Below are positions 11,128 to 23,289 of a stretch of DNA of 64,000 nt, piece by piece. The stretch's first letter is position 1, and each line of letters begins with the position of its first letter. The translations under genes and the position numbers were made by a program. The DNA comes from Trichostrongylus colubriformis (lineage: Eukaryota; Nematoda; Chromadorea; Rhabditida; Trichostrongylidae). The notes below the pieces were generated by a model, which saw nothing but the letters and a program-made list of their open reading frames with translations, was not told the origin of the DNA and ran no database searches. The stretch is from contig OZ022257.1 of assembly GCA_963978905.1 (NCBI GenBank), positions 20,355,664 through 20,419,663 on the forward strand. The letters run 5' to 3'.

Positions 11128-12638
11128 TTATGAAAGGAGGGGTGCTTAGCAGGGCACAGTCGAGAAGGAACAAAATAAAAGGGGGAGAAAGCCGATTATT
11201 AAGAACCTGAGAACCTTTTCTTTCTCGAACCCTTTTGCGTCACTAGCCGAGAGTAGAGGACAGGCGGGCGGAGAGGCTAAATCAGCCGGCCGCGAACGTT
11301 GTCCCGCCCTCGCCAGCAACTCACTTGGCTGACGAGGCGCAGAACGACAGGTCGTGCTGAGGAATCGTGATAAGACCCAAGCCACGCTTTTTCAGTGCGA
11401 GTACCGCCAGTTATATTGTCTGCCTCGAGTAGTTCTTATGCTGCCACGCGGGACTTGTGTACAGGGTCAAGGGCGGCGTCGAGGAGAACTTCCAAAAAAT
11501 ACGAAAACCCTTCAAGAAGGAGGCCTCCATACTACATATTAGGACTGCGTTGAAAAGCGGCCTTGTAACTCCGCTCAGATAACCACTCTGCAAATATGGG
11601 ACGCGGATTCGAAATCAGGGTCCGGAAATACATCACACTATATGTACCCCATTCCGAATGGCCACTTCGAACTCGTGTCCTTCCCTGGTAAGACCCAACT
11701 ACCGCGATGCGCATAGTTCGCAAACACTGCGTTGCACTCCGCTCATCGTCGTGCGAAGTCCTGACATAAGGGTACACACTCTGGCAGACCTTGCGACACC
11801 TCACTCGGTTACATCGCGTTTTTAAGCCGTAACCATGATGACCGAGCTGCGGTGTAGGGCGCAGCTCTGCTAACAATAAGGAATGCGTTTCGACACCCTT
11901 GGTGTAACGCAGTTGTCATCTTGAATGTTTTATGCCATTGACTTTTTTCCTCATTTTCGTAAGCACATTCGGTTGCTACGGCCGCAGCCATCTCGGCTTG
12001 TTAGATAAATTTCATCAGTTTTCTTCGTGTTGGGCATTTCATGGTTAATTGGTCCAGATCACTTGACAAAAGCATAGGCCTCGCCCGATTTCTGCTCGTA
12101 AGCGCTCTCAAGGTTATTTTATGCTTACATATAGTCAGCTTATCCTAAAAAACAAATGAATTATTCTTCTGTGTGAAAATCACGTAAAATTCGCTTCAGT
12201 TAGATCAGACAACAATTCACGCGTGTTTTCCTATAAGGAAGGAACCTGATGTCGAAGTGGCCGTTCGTAATGTGATACATATGGTCCGACGTAATTTCGG
12301 ACGTTGATCTCAAATCTGCTTTCCAAATTTGCAAAATGATTTTCTGAGTTGAGTAACAAGGCTCTTTCCTAACGAAAATCGGCCTAATCACTAAACAGGA
12401 AAAAGGACTGTCAGCAGTCTTCTGACAAAGAGGTGAGTATCACGCTCCACAATCGGGGCGCAATGGTTTGGGTGAAGCTGTTTTTGTTGAACTTTTTCTA
12501 CTGGCTACAGATGACACTCCTATTCTGATATTACCGGACTTCGATGCTTGCTTTAGCATTAGATATAATGAAATGGTGATCTGAGCACTTCTCGTAGGTA
12601 TAAGATGGAAATCTCCTTTCCCGAGGCTGACTTACATA
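11128..12638. other. Spacer sequence, no gene recognised
   Basis: Inner part of the large inverted repeat. Short open frames show no recognisable domain. I see no terminal repeats in this stretch. Confidence 0.4.
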
Positions 12639-12760
12639 CAGTCCAGTTCCCAAGGCTGGCAGGGTGTGGCCTACAGAGTTGGGTGAGAGTGTGTGGCGCT
12701 GTGAGAGAGATCGATACAAGTCCGTAGGCCTCGCCCTGCCAGCCGTCGGAAAATGGACTG
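12639..12760. mobile_element. Short palindromic MITE
   Basis: The ends are inverted repeats: CAGTCCAGTTCCCAAGGCTG and CAGCCGTCGGAAAATGGACTG. The inner arms GGCAGGGTGTGGCCTAC and GTAGGCCTCGCCCTGCC are also inverted. Length is 122 bp with a loop of about 50 bp. No clear target duplication is visible. Confidence 0.65.
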
Positions 12761-13476
12761 AAAGGTAAAGATAAAAACATGAATCCCTTCACCGGAATCG
12801 CTTCTTCGCTACATACGAGCCCCGTTTCTGTGCTCTGATCATGGCCATAGAGACGTGCTGGACTGGCGGCCCTTACGCCAGGAGACGAGCCAACTTCAGC
12901 ATGACCAAGCTAATCGTCTGAGTCGCGAATTTTGATTTACTCGCTGCGTACTCGAACATTTACACCGGACTTGAATCCGGATAACCTAAGCTGGTGCCTC
13001 ATATGCTGGTAATCGGACAATTACTTCCCGGACGGTGCAAGTTAGGGCTCCTGTATAGATGCTCAAAAAGTTGGAGTAGGTGGGGTGCTAATGTAATGGG
13101 GGGGGGCATTCGCTATCGCGCTGTTGTCCCACGCTCGAAACCGTTCCACAATCATCTGTACACTCAGGTATACATTTTTGCTTAAGCCTTACTTTAGGGA
13201 TTAAGGACTTTCTCCTGATCTGAATCCTAGACTAGAACACTAGGCAAGCATGGCGCCGGACACAGTGGAGTGGCTACGATGTTAGCAACGGCGGAGTCTT
13301 CCCTCCCCCAGTAGCCTTAGGTAAAAGTATACGCTTGGGTGTGCAGACTGATGATTGTGAGATAGTAGTGGGTGAAAGGCGGCAGCGCGGACCTGACGAT
13401 TAGTGCCTCCATGCTCTTTACATGAGTACCTCTGGGTGGGTTTGTGAGGAGTTACTTTCTTATCAAGTCCTAGATA
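12761..13476. other. Spacer sequence, no gene recognised
   Basis: No coding signal, no inverted or tandem repeat of note. It contains a short poly-G run at about 13100. Confidence 0.35.
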
Positions 13477-14154
13477 TTAGGTAGTCTAAAAGTCTTTTTG
13501 TATTTTTAAATACCGCTTTTTCCCTCAAAACTGCTTTCCACAAAATTTCTTCTGCACATATATATATATAGTACAAGTCCACACGCATCTATAGGTATTG
13601 TTGTCTTCCATCTCCCGGATAACCTTTTCGGCAAAATATAAATATCAAAAGTCATCTCATTTTCAACCCCAATTTTTTTTTCTTTGAATGGCGCTAGACA
13701 GGGAAAGGAAAAGGTAATAATCCGATGGAGCAAGATCAGGGCTATAAGGCAGCAATTTTTATCCAAGCTCGAAAATTTTTTGAAAGAAAAAATTTAAAAA
13801 TTTTTTTACCACTAGTGAAATAATGACTCGCCAAAGAATTCTCGAGCTTGGATAAAAATCGCTGCCCCATCCACCTTATAGCCCTCATCTTGCTCCATCG
13901 GATTATCACCTTTTCCTTTCTCTGTCTAACGCCATTCAAAGAAAATTTTTTTTAGAATTTTTGTATTGAAAATGAGGTTGACCGTTGATATGTTTATTTT
14001 GCCAAAAAGGGTTATTCGGGAGATGGAAGACGATAATACCTATAGATGCGAGTGGACTTGTACTACATGTGTATGTGCAGAAGAGATTGCTGGAAAGCAG
14101 TTTAGAGGAAAAAGCGGTGTTTGAAAATACGAAAAAACTTTTTAGACTACCCAA
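13477..14154. mobile_element. Fold-back mariner-type MITE (678 bp)
   Basis: TTAGGTAGTCTAAAAGTC at 13477 is mirrored by the right end TTTAGACTACCCAA, and TA flanks both sides (13475-13476, 14155-14156). Nearly the whole element is an inverted repeat with arms of about 320 bp and a short AT-rich centre near 13800. Each arm carries the same decayed coding-like stretch (for example GRWKTTIPIDACGLVLYIY against GRWKTIIPIDASGLVLHVY). The duplicated stretch may be a remnant of a transposase C-terminus. A (TA)n run occurs in the left arm at about 13557-13570. Confidence 0.8.
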
Positions 14155-14867
14155 TAATTTCATGATCGAGAAGCCGGTATCTGTTCCTAGAAACAAGCTG
14201 AAGACAGGTCAGGCGTCATAGCCTACATCGACATAACCAATATCGTTTGAATAGTCCCGTCTCTGTACAATAACGGGACACTCTCAATATAAGATCAACG
14301 ATAGCGGAAAATGTTTGTATCAGTTAACATGATTCCTAATACATAGAGCACTCAGTAGCTTGTTCGTCGTCAATTCGGTGTGTGATCACCCCACGAATTT
14401 TATGCCCTTAGGATCGCCGTCTGGGCTCTCCCAGATTTGCCTAAGCCCGTGCAGGGAAGATTTTGGCAGCGCCCCATATGAAAATTAGCCGCAAGGACCG
14501 CGCCAAACGACCGTCTCCCATTGCTAACTGTGCTCATATACGCAAACTCAGCTCCGAGCAATGGGACAATTCGTCCTAACGACCTATCTTCTGGCCGAAG
14601 ACTTCCCGCGATGAAATGAACGGCAGATAAGGGTCTAATCGCGGGCTTTTGTCTTTATATCAAGTTTTTTTCTCCTCTGCGGCACAACTTAGGATCTCTA
14701 CTTCTAGATTCAAGCAAACACTATACTACAAACCTTCATCAGCTTAAAGGCACACCACGCGATAATCAGGTTATTGGCTTACTGTCTGGGGGCAGATAGG
14801 TCCTTGGATAACTGCTCTAGCTGCTTGCTGCGGCTGCACGGTTCGCCTTCACGGTGTTGTGCCCAGG
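14155..14867. other. Spacer sequence, nothing recognised
   Basis: No open frame, repeat or RNA gene that I can support. Confidence 0.35.
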
Positions 14868-15206
14868 ATACACCAAGGGTCAACAGGGGGTCGTATTTGA
14901 CCGGATAGGAGGATGGGGGTCGTTTAGAGGTCAGCGATAAGCACTAAAATCTAAACTTTCAATAAGCAGATCAAAAGCAGAGGGTATTCAATTGCAATCA
15001 CATGTGACAAAATGTTGAATAAATATCTTTTTGTCTCAGGATAAGATATGTACCAATAAAACACATTGCAACTATTCAAATTCTGCAACAGTTACTGGTA
15101 TTGTAGAGGTCACAAAAAGGGGGTATGGGTCGTATTTGGTCACCTAGAGGGGAGCGGTCGTACTGAAGCGACAACTTTCCTCGACACCTGAGAGTGCTCT
15201 CGTTGT
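14868..15206 (+). repeat. Degraded fragments related to the hAT-like repeat family
   Basis: Two boxes resemble the start of the family at 38615: AGGGTCAACAGGGGGTCGTATTTGACC at about 14876 (interrupted match) and GGGTATGGGTCGTATTTGGTC at about 15120, each followed by a TAGAGG or TAGGAGG motif. Terminal repeats and the body are missing. Confidence 0.4.
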
Positions 15207-15435
15207 GCCTGTTCGAACACAACCAAGCCACGCCCACCCAACCAAATCACACCTGGCCTTAGACGAACGAATTTTCATCGTGGCTCACGTGGAGAAGGAA
15301 ACCTGTGATAACAGAAGATATCCAATGGAACAGTTATCTCGATGATGAAGACAGCTTTCATGTTGGAAATTTTTTCATCTAAGGCCAAGTGTGATCTAGT
15401 TGGGCGGGCGTGGCTTGGTTGCGTTCAAGCAGGCA
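15207..15435. mobile_element. Palindromic MITE
   Basis: The left arm TGCCTGTTCGAACACAACCA, continuing through AAGCCACGCCCACCCAACC and GGCCTTAGA, is complemented by TCTAAGGCC, GTTGGGCGGGCGTGGCTTGG and TTGCGTTCAAGCAGGCA at the right. The loop is about 105 bp. The right end overlaps the next inverted repeat (15413-15862). Confidence 0.65.
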
Positions 15436-15862
15436 GTGTGCACCTTGCGGCCTGAGTGGTTATCTAAGGACCAACTCTACCCCAAGAAAGTAAGCAATAT
15501 GATTATCGTGTGGTGTGCCTTTGAGTTCTGGTATTAAAGCATATTAATTCTTGCAGGGATGGCTGGAATGATCCATACTCCCCTTTAAAGACAGTTAGGG
15601 GTAATGTGGTTGTTGATAAATCCCTAAAAGAAGTCACTTTCACGGAAACTATAGGTTCAAGAAGACTATCTGTGACGAAATCCCCGTCGGAAGCGCGCCC
15701 CCGAGCTGTAGTGACAGCATGCCGGATAATACCTGACGCCTTTGGATGATCGATCCCGCCTCCTAGGGTCGACTTTGCCGAAGAATGACCTAAGTGTTGA
15801 GTAATGCCTAGATAACTGCTTAGGCCGCAAGGTGCACACTGCCTGCTTGAACGCAACCAAGC
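15413..15862. repeat. Overlapping inverted repeat sharing an arm with the preceding MITE
   Basis: GCTTGGTTGCGTTCAAGCAG followed by TGTGCACCTTGCGGCCTGAG at 15413-15457 is complemented at 15816-15862. The same 25-bp end therefore occurs three times, at 15207, 15413 and 15862. This suggests nested insertion or successive fold-back duplications. Confidence 0.6.
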
Positions 15863-16190
15863 ATGATAGCAGAATGATGCTTATCGTATCGTATAAAAGC
15901 CTTATTGATCGAAATGACGTGGTGCTTGACGTGAACTTTCGTGGTGAACATGTCCACCGGTCAGTACCACAGATTGGAAGGAATGAAACTATCGAATCAC
16001 CCATTAGGGGTAATGCGGTAATGGAGAAATTCCTACAAGAAGACACTCACATGGTAATCCTGGGCCTGAGTAGACTACCTGTGGCGAAATTCCGGTGAAA
16101 AAGCGCCCCTTCGAGCTGTAGAAACGCCGCAAAAGGCCGCACCGCCCATCTGTTCCGCCTCTTGATAAATAGATCCCGCCTCCGGATGAC
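15583..16190. repeat. Diverged direct repeat pair, units of about 180-190 bp
   Basis: About 15583-15760 and 16000-16190 share TTAGGGGTAATG, a CTGTG(A/G)CGAAATTCC-like box, CGAGCTGTAG and ATCCCGCCTCC in the same order. An inverted relative of the GTCGACTTTGCCGAAGAATG stretch (15769) occurs at about 16705-16728. No coding content was recognised. Confidence 0.45.
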
Positions 16191-17186
16191 TAATTCCCGA
16201 TTGACTGGGGTGGAAGCGGCCAAGGAGATGCGGCAGGATCGAAGGTTTTGCGGCGAGCTTTCGCATTTAGCTTGAAGCTCACTCCAAAAAATAGATGCTT
16301 TCGTATTTCCAAACATTCCCTTGTGTTTACTTGGCAATATGCCAATAGAAAAGTGGATTGGACTACGCGCCTCTTGACGGACAGGTCGTCCGCGTCGAAA
16401 ATCAACAGTGGAAAGGGGGTCCTATTTCTCTGGTTTTTGGCCAATTCCATCCGTTGTTTCTTCACTGTTCTGTAACTAGGCATCCCTACTTTCACTTCAC
16501 AACTTCTTTTACTTTTCCTCCGACTTTTCCCTAATGCTGCCTTCAGAGTCAGTGGTCATATATCATTTATTCCAACCTTCGATACTGACCGGTGGACGTG
16601 TTCACTACAAAAACCGACATCAAGCACGAAGTCATTTTGAACCATACGGTACTAATACGATACAATAAGTATCATTCTGCTATCATGCCCCTTATGCTAC
16701 ACCTCAATCATTCTTCGGCAAAGTCGACTTCAGGAGACGGGTTTGTCATCCGAGGGCCTCAGCTGTTAACTGCTACGTTTTCCCTGTAGCTCGGGAGTGC
16801 GGTTCTCGACGGGAAATTTGCCACGAAGAGACCCCTTAGACCACCCAACTGAACCCAGCAAACCACCCTTTCTTGAAGAAGAGCTAGATAAGACTATGTG
16901 ATCTTCTGTTTTCAATTTCGCTCGCTCATTCGTTCATAGTAACCACGAGAAATCGCGAGAAACGCAAAAATTTGGAGAGAAATCGCCAGTTTGTTTTAAA
17001 GTCATAGCAAATCTGCAGGTGAGCAATATTTTTCGGACTTACCAGCTATGAAAAGCACGAATAGTCGACTATTCGGATAGACAAGCAACATGTGGATAGC
17101 CGTTGGAAGATAACAGCCAGGAAAACTGTCTGCTCATGGAAATCTCTTACTTTTCAAAGTTATCTCAAGACCATAACTTGGCTATC
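16190..17186. other. Spacer sequence, no gene recognised
   Basis: Short open frames on both strands (for example 16190-16495 minus) have no recognisable domain or splice framework. Confidence 0.35.
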
Positions 17187-17379
17187 TTAAAGGAATATTC
17201 CGCGCTCGCTATGGGTGGAGTAACCAAGTGACTCTCCATTGGTTGTCGGCGGTTCGAAGGCGGTCTTCCTCGCCCTATTGCCTGCAGTGACGCGTGGAGA
17301 GACCGCCTCCCAACCGCTGACAACCAATGAAGAGTCAATTGGTTACTCCACCCATAGCGAGCGCGGAATATGCCTTTAA
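17187..17379. mobile_element. Palindromic MITE with TTAA ends
   Basis: TTAAAGGAATATTCCGCGC at 17187 is complemented by GCGCGGAATATGCCTTTAA ending at 17379. The arms (CTCGCTATGGGTGGAGTAAC and GTTACTCCACCCATAGCGAG, then CATTGGTTGTC and GACAACCAATG) run almost to the centre. TTAA at both ends suggests a TTAA-type (piggyBac-like) insertion, which is inference. Confidence 0.75.
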
Positions 17380-17697
17380 CCAGGATCTGCTAGATCACTG
17401 CCTCATTTTGAGTGAATTGGGCGAATGGTTAGAAAGATGCCTTTATCGCTTGCTGTGGGATGTTTATGATTACTTCTTCTTCCAAGGCCATGCCATCGAG
17501 GAGCACACCTAAAACTGCTCAAAAATAACATGGTAAAAAATCGTTAGCTAAGTAAAACATCATTTCCGCCATTGAAGTATAAACAACGCAGGTGCGCAGT
17601 CATTGTGCTATGGAACATGGAACAAAATGCATGTCTGAAAGGCGATTCAAACGGTGTACAGGCTAGATAGTGAGTCGGTTGGACTACCGGAAAAATA

Positions 17698-18172
17698 TTA
17701 AGTTTTTCGGGAAAAAATGCGCGTTTGAGTTTGTCCATTCATTTCTCGCCTACTATAGAAGATTTTTTGAAACAGTTTTGTCAATTAGAACGAGATTTTT
17801 ACTGTGCATCTTTTGACTTCCATGTTCTTCGTCCTCCAGGCTTTCATTACTGTTTTTAAAACGCTGGAACCATCGTCGACACTGGCTTTCTGACAGGGCT
17901 TCTTCGTCGAATACCTCAGATGGGGCACGATGAAATTCAGCAGCCGATTTGCCTTGCTTGAAGTCGTACCACATGCAAGCTCGCATTCGGAATTTTGTAC
18001 AAGCATTTCTTAAACCTTTTCAAAAAAACAAAGTAGACCCAGACAAAAATATATCAGAAGAAGCACAATAAAAAATCTCTTTCACATAGAGAAAACTGCT
18101 TCAAAAATCTTCTATAGTAGGAGAGAAATGAATAGACAAATTCAACGCGCATTTCTTTCCGAACAATCTATT
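17698..18172 (-). mobile_element. Deleted mariner copy with transposase N-terminus
   Basis: The ends resemble the mariner at 35607: TTCGGGAAAAAATGCGCG on the left, and the complement of TTCGGAAAGAAATGCGCG on the right. About 110 bp at each end form an inverted repeat. On the minus strand, 17986-17790 encodes a mariner N-terminal helix-turn-helix region: MWYDFKQGKSAAEFHR, ALSESQCRRWFQRFKNSNES and LEDEEHGS. The whole DDD catalytic part is missing, so this is a non-autonomous derivative. Confidence 0.8.
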
Positions 18173-18317
18173 AATTATGATCGCCACTTCAGTGACGTTT
18201 TCCCGGTGGATGGTCCCTCTCCTTGTGTCTAGAAAGTCAGCTAACCATACCTTTTTCGCGAGCTCCGTACTTAAATGTGAACAGTTTGGCTGGCATGTTG
18301 GTCACGACTATCAAATC

Positions 18318-18746
18318 TTAAAGGAATCGTCCACGGAAAATGAGTTTTTGTGTTACCCATATATTAATGTTGTATTTGCCTAATGTTGACCTCATGCAAA
18401 ATTTCACGTGAAAAAATGTGAATCTGGCTGAGATACAGCACCACAAAGTGCGGTCCAGGTGGGCGAGGCCTCCGTGTAAAAGCCTCGTCCCGTCGTCCGC
18501 CGCCGTTGGGAACGGAGAGTGGAACTGTTTACGTGACCTTCTGTTCCTACAATGCGTCTCCGACCACGACGGACGACGGGACGAGGCTTTTACACGGAGG
18601 CCCCGCCCACCTGGACCGCACTTTGTGGTGCTTTATCTAAACCAGATTCACATTTTTTCGCGTGAAATTTTTCATGAGGCCAACATTAGGCAAATACAAC
18701 ATAAACATATGGGTAACACAAAAACTCATTTTCCGTGGACCTTTAA
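18318..18746. mobile_element. TTAA-flanked palindromic MITE (family A), copy 1
   Basis: TTAAAGGAATCGTCCACGG at 18318 and the complement CCGTGGAC...CTTTAA at 18746 form the ends. The right end has lost the GATTCC piece. The inner arms (AAATTTCACG(T/C)GAAAAAATG, CAGCACCACAAAGTGCGGTC, AGGCCTCCGTGTAAAAGCC, CGTCCCGTCGTCCGCC) are repeated in reverse complement. Four more copies, complete or decayed, occur at 38101, 41308, 41922 and 60782. Confidence 0.8.
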
Positions 18747-19855
18747 CAGAAAACAACGTACCAAAAGCAGGAGACAACAGACGGATAGGGCTCTCATTGT
18801 CTTCCTGAAAGTAGATGACGTCTGAAAATGTCGTAAGATCTAGTGAGCAGACAGGTGGAGACATTCTGGTCATGGCGACTTTTATAATGCTGGGTTCATG
18901 GCAAGATTATTCTCCATTATCACCCACGAACGCCCATTATGTTTCAGCTGACCATGTGCTGTCATTAGCTATTCAGAATAGTCGGGATAATGCGAAGGAT
19001 TGCTCATTTCCAAATGTCGTTTATTGCTCAAAATTGACTTGCAAATGAGAGGTGACACAAGGAGCGACTTCAAAAGTCTTTATGCACAGAGTGTATCATC
19101 CATTCGTCCATTATTTCGTAATCGTCTCTCTCACAAAATTCAACTATTCAAAACGATCATGATGGAAAGTGCTGCTCGACTCGAATAGCTTTATTGCTAG
19201 AAACATTCATGATAAAGGAGACTGACCGCAGCATCCTACAGTGCACAGCAACACCCTTTTGATAACTCCAAAATTTTGTTCGCTCAAACTCTATGCACCC
19301 ATTCTGAGTGCAATGAAATGTAGGGTGGTACGTGTTCATCTCATGTAAGTCTTAACACGCTTACAAGTAGAGTGCGTCCACACTCCTACGAATATTAATG
19401 TATGAGGCGCAAACTTCATTCGCAGTTCCACTCTGGAATACCCACATTCATTTTGAGCTCAACGTTAAAAATAGACGAAGAGGGGACAGGACATTAGCCG
19501 TGCATCGAACATGTAATGTGCCATGCCTTCCATGCTTCATTAACAGAAGGAAAAGAGAGAGTCACACATTTACATCACTGTGTTAAGCGTATTACCTTTA
19601 GCCTTCAATTATTTTTAACATAAGCCCCATGTTCGACTTTCTATGAACCTGGGCACTGACTCGGTAGTCCTTTTTGAAAGTGAAAAAACTTTGAACTGAA
19701 CGGAGGTCGTTACCAAATTTTATTGACGAACGTTTTGGCAGGCTCGCCTTCGTTGGAACCTAAAAGGGAGGAAGTCAAGTTATGACTTATGCGGCAAACT
19801 GTCTACGGCGCACCTAACTATAATTTCGACTACAATCTAGGACATCACGTAAATA
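18747..19855. other. Spacer sequence, no gene recognised
   Basis: Nothing recognised except a stretch at about 19720-19760 (ACGAACGTTTTGGCAGGCTC) that resembles short motifs seen beside some retroelement ends. I do not regard it as sufficient for a call. Confidence 0.35.
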
Positions 19856-20746
19856 TTAGGTTGTTCCAGTCTTGTAGTATTTTTTCGATCATCACTTTTT
19901 ATTTTTTTTTTCGTCCAACAAATAACAATTAGGCAACGACGTATTGACCATTGTTATCGGCAACCCTCTGCCACTTTATAGGGAAATCGTTGATTCCCTT
20001 CTCCCAGAACTCTGGGTTCTGAGAGTCGAAGAAGTCAGCGATCGCCTTCGCAAGCAAGTCATAATCAATGAATTTTCTCTTGGCCAGGAAGGATTCGAGA
20101 GGATGGGTAAGGTAATAGCCAGAAGGGGCAATGTCTGGAGAGTATGGCGGGTGGGACAGCACATCCCAGCCGAGTCTTATAACTTGGCCTCCGTACTTTT
20201 CGCAAAATGGGAGCGAAATGGGAGCGGGCGTCATCATGAAGAAGGGTGACCGTGGACCTTTTCCGGCACTTTTCTCGAACAGCGACGGCGAGCTCCTGGA
20301 GCTGGTGGGTGCATACGGCAGCGGTGACTGTCTCGCCTTGTACCAGCACCTGGCGGAAAAGCATTACTTCCGCGTCCCAGAACCAGCACGTCCCAAGCGT
20401 GGTTTGTCTTTCATGTCAATCTCGCCGTTGCTGAAGCTGATGAACCAGCGGCGCACGATCACGTAGCTCACACATCCCTTGCCCAATGCAGCGCTGATGG
20501 AGTGGCAATCTTCCGTCGTTTTGGTGCCGCAAGACCGCTCATAATAGATGACACCGCGAGTTGGGTGAATATCGACAACGGGCATTGTAGCTCTCCCCAC
20601 GGGATCTGGTTGGTCAATATATATTTTCCTAGAAAGCTTAGGGAACGTTCTACCATATTCCTGAACCGCCTGGACCTGCCTCGAAGTGAACAGGAGTTAC
20701 TGATTTTTTTTTGGAAAAATACTACAAGACTTTTGGGACAACCTAA
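19856..20746 (-). mobile_element. Mariner-type transposon, complete ends
   Basis: It is bounded by TTAGGTTGTTCC at 19856 and the complement GGGACAACCTAA ending 20746. TA lies on both sides (19854-19855, 20747-20748), as expected for Tc1/mariner insertion. The minus strand encodes a transposase in two frames: an N-terminal region with RRWFISFSNGEIDMKDKPR, a first catalytic box LLHDDARSHFAP (about 20205), a second box YSPDIAPSGYYL (about 20145) and a C-terminus EFWEKGINDFPIKWQRV (about 19965-20010). A frameshift separates the two catalytic aspartates. The distal half (from 20248) belongs to the right arm of the large inverted repeat, and the proximal half does not. Confidence 0.85.
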
Positions 20747-20748
20747 TA

Positions 20749-22362
20749 CCTCATCGTTCCGCTACAGCGGTTTGAACCAAGCCAATGTGAGCTAATGCAT
20801 CAAGGAAATTGAGAGCGTATGGTGTAAAAACTAAGGCCAAACTCCTCACAAAGTAAGAGAAATAGGAACCTGACAAAACTCAGTAAGTGTATTCCGAAAA
20901 AAAGATTAAGAAAAATAATAACCTAACAAAATTCTGGACACATAATCTGCAACGAAAGCATTGCCGACCATGGCTAAATTGCCCGTCCTCTTATGACAGA
21001 GGAGAAAGCTTCAGAGTCATGCAAGTTATGCGGCAGGGATAAAGAATGAAATAACAAAAATGGAAAAGTCAGAAACTAACTAGGAGCCATGTAACGCGCT
21101 CCTCTGCTCTCCGCTGAGCCCGATCTGATCGCCGCGTCGCTACTGCAACCATGTCGCTGTCGCGGTAGCGGCGCGGCTATCAGATTGGGCGCGGTAACTC
21201 CCTCATACTGAATTTGGACATTTTTTTAATACTTGAGGCGTTACTCAGACTTCACCTTTCAAAGTACCGGCTGACGGTTTTCCTAGTAACTTCCTTAGAC
21301 TTTGCCGCTTGATTTCCCTAATGGTTGCGTAGTTCTCGATATGGGTATCCAGTCGAGGAAAATTTTGGGAAATTTCGAAGTGTTTTTACATCAAAACTTC
21401 AAACTCAACCATACGAGTGCGGACTTGTTTTCCAGGGTCTGCGAGGTCACCGCTCACAAATGACTACCCGAACAAGACGATATCTCCAAAATGAAAGACG
21501 TTCAGGGGCCAGTTCAGGACTCGTCGAGGAAAGTTTTAAAAATTTTTGAAGTATTTCACTGTAGATGGTCTTAACTTCCTTCGAACTCAACAATATGAGT
21601 GCGATCGTGTTGTCTGAAGTCTGTAAGGTTGCCGCTTTCTGAATACTGTTTGAACTACGCAAATCCCTCAAAAAAAAGAAGTTATTTTGAGGGAAGCCAG
21701 TCGAGCAAAATCTTTCCCGTCGAAGTTGCAAAATCCACCCACGAATCTTGAAAAAAATGATTCGATGTGTTTTTTACGCCTCCAGTACGCTTCTGCTCTC
21801 AGGAGGCCAATGAGAGGGAGATTGACCTCGGCTGATCTTGCGTTGATGCGTCATACATGGGGATTTTCTCCTCATTCTCAGTGTAAACAAGCGCTTTTCC
21901 GGTTCGCACAGTGGGGCTCGCTAGCACCACAAGTACTTGCAATCGTAGTAGAGTATGAACAAGTCCATATCAGATAACTTATCGATTTCATCCCATAGTT
22001 TCTGGATTCTACAGTGCTACGCGTGGATAGATGCCGCTACCCACTATTAATCGGTGAATTTCGGGTCTCTCAGTACGTGGTTTCGTTGCCAGTGGACTAA
22101 TGAAAGGGTTATTGGCATTGACTGGCTTCGTTGTGGATCGCGCCATGCATGAGGTTTCCATGATGGCTGGGTTTAGTTAGCTTCAGATTTGAACCCTGCT
22201 GGTCAATTTTATCAAATCTCCCCCTTTACACTTTGGGCGCTCACTCTGAGAAATTCCGTTGATCGCTGATGGCCTCAACGATTACGACCCCATTCCCCTC
22301 CCAGCGGGCCAATTACGACCCCCCCCCCCTGTCGCGGACTCCTCGACGGAGGCTTGGCCCTG
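20749..22362 (-). mobile_element. hAT-like non-autonomous element, truncated (right arm)
   Basis: Mirror image of the element at 9014-10626. The terminal repeat CTTGGCCCTG ends at 22362 and the body runs to lower coordinates. Beyond the mariner (below 19854) the sequence does not resume the family, so the distal end had been lost before or when the mariner inserted. Confidence 0.7.
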
Positions 22363-23289
22363 CTTGTGTATGCGTATTGAACTTGAAACAGAGACACCAG
22401 CATCATAAACTCGGGTAATTAAACATCTAATTAACGTATTTCACCAATTAATATAGAGAAAGTAATGGAAATAGAAATAGGAGTAAAGGCACTGAAAGAA
22501 GTGAAAGCGAAGCCAACGAACATCTCGGCTCTATTTATGCAGAGGAAAAAGGAGCGGTCCGAGTTGATACTTGATGAAGCTTGTTATAAGTACAATGTTG
22601 AAAGTTCAAGCAAGAGATTAGCTATCAGATGTCGTGAAATGTGGTTACGCAAAAGAGTCAGCACGAGAAGCCACTACACTGAGATGAGAATATACCAACG
22701 GAATAAAATGTAAAACTACCATAGGAGAAAGATAATAGAGGCTACTCTTTAATTCCCCTCTGGAGACGGACGAGTGTATACCCGACGCGCGTGGCCTACG
22801 GACATGGATGAAGGACGAGAGTGAGAGTGCGTGGCAAGTGGGCGGAGTGAGAGTTTGATACACTCCCACCCAAGCCCGTAGGCCATGCCCTATCAGGCGC
22901 TCCGAAATGGACTGTGGACTATTTGAAACTTTCGCGTCAGCTTCGATCTCATCTCTGATCTAACGAATGGGGACGTGCGCTCCGGATGGTCTGAGTGACG
23001 ATATTCACTCATTGTGTCTTGCTTGAGTCGTGCCTTGTCGTGATCCCTTTTTCACACGTCTGAGCTGTCGTTCGAATGTAAATTCTGGTGCATGGAGATC
23101 AACTCTTCCCGCCTGTATTCAGTTCCTTATGCTATGCCAGGATCCTGAGTCTGTTGTCGTATTTCTTCTCAGTTGCTCTGCGTTGATCTTTTCGGTGTCT
23201 TCTTTGACCTTTCTTGTCTTACCCTTCGTGTTTTGAATGAGTTTGCGAACTCGTTCTTCCTCGCCCTTCTTTGAATTCGATTCTTCCGT

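Noticed and set aside
19720..19760. Penelope-like or other retroelement end
   Set aside because: Only a short motif resembling ends of such elements is present, with no RT or GIY-YIG sequence nearby.
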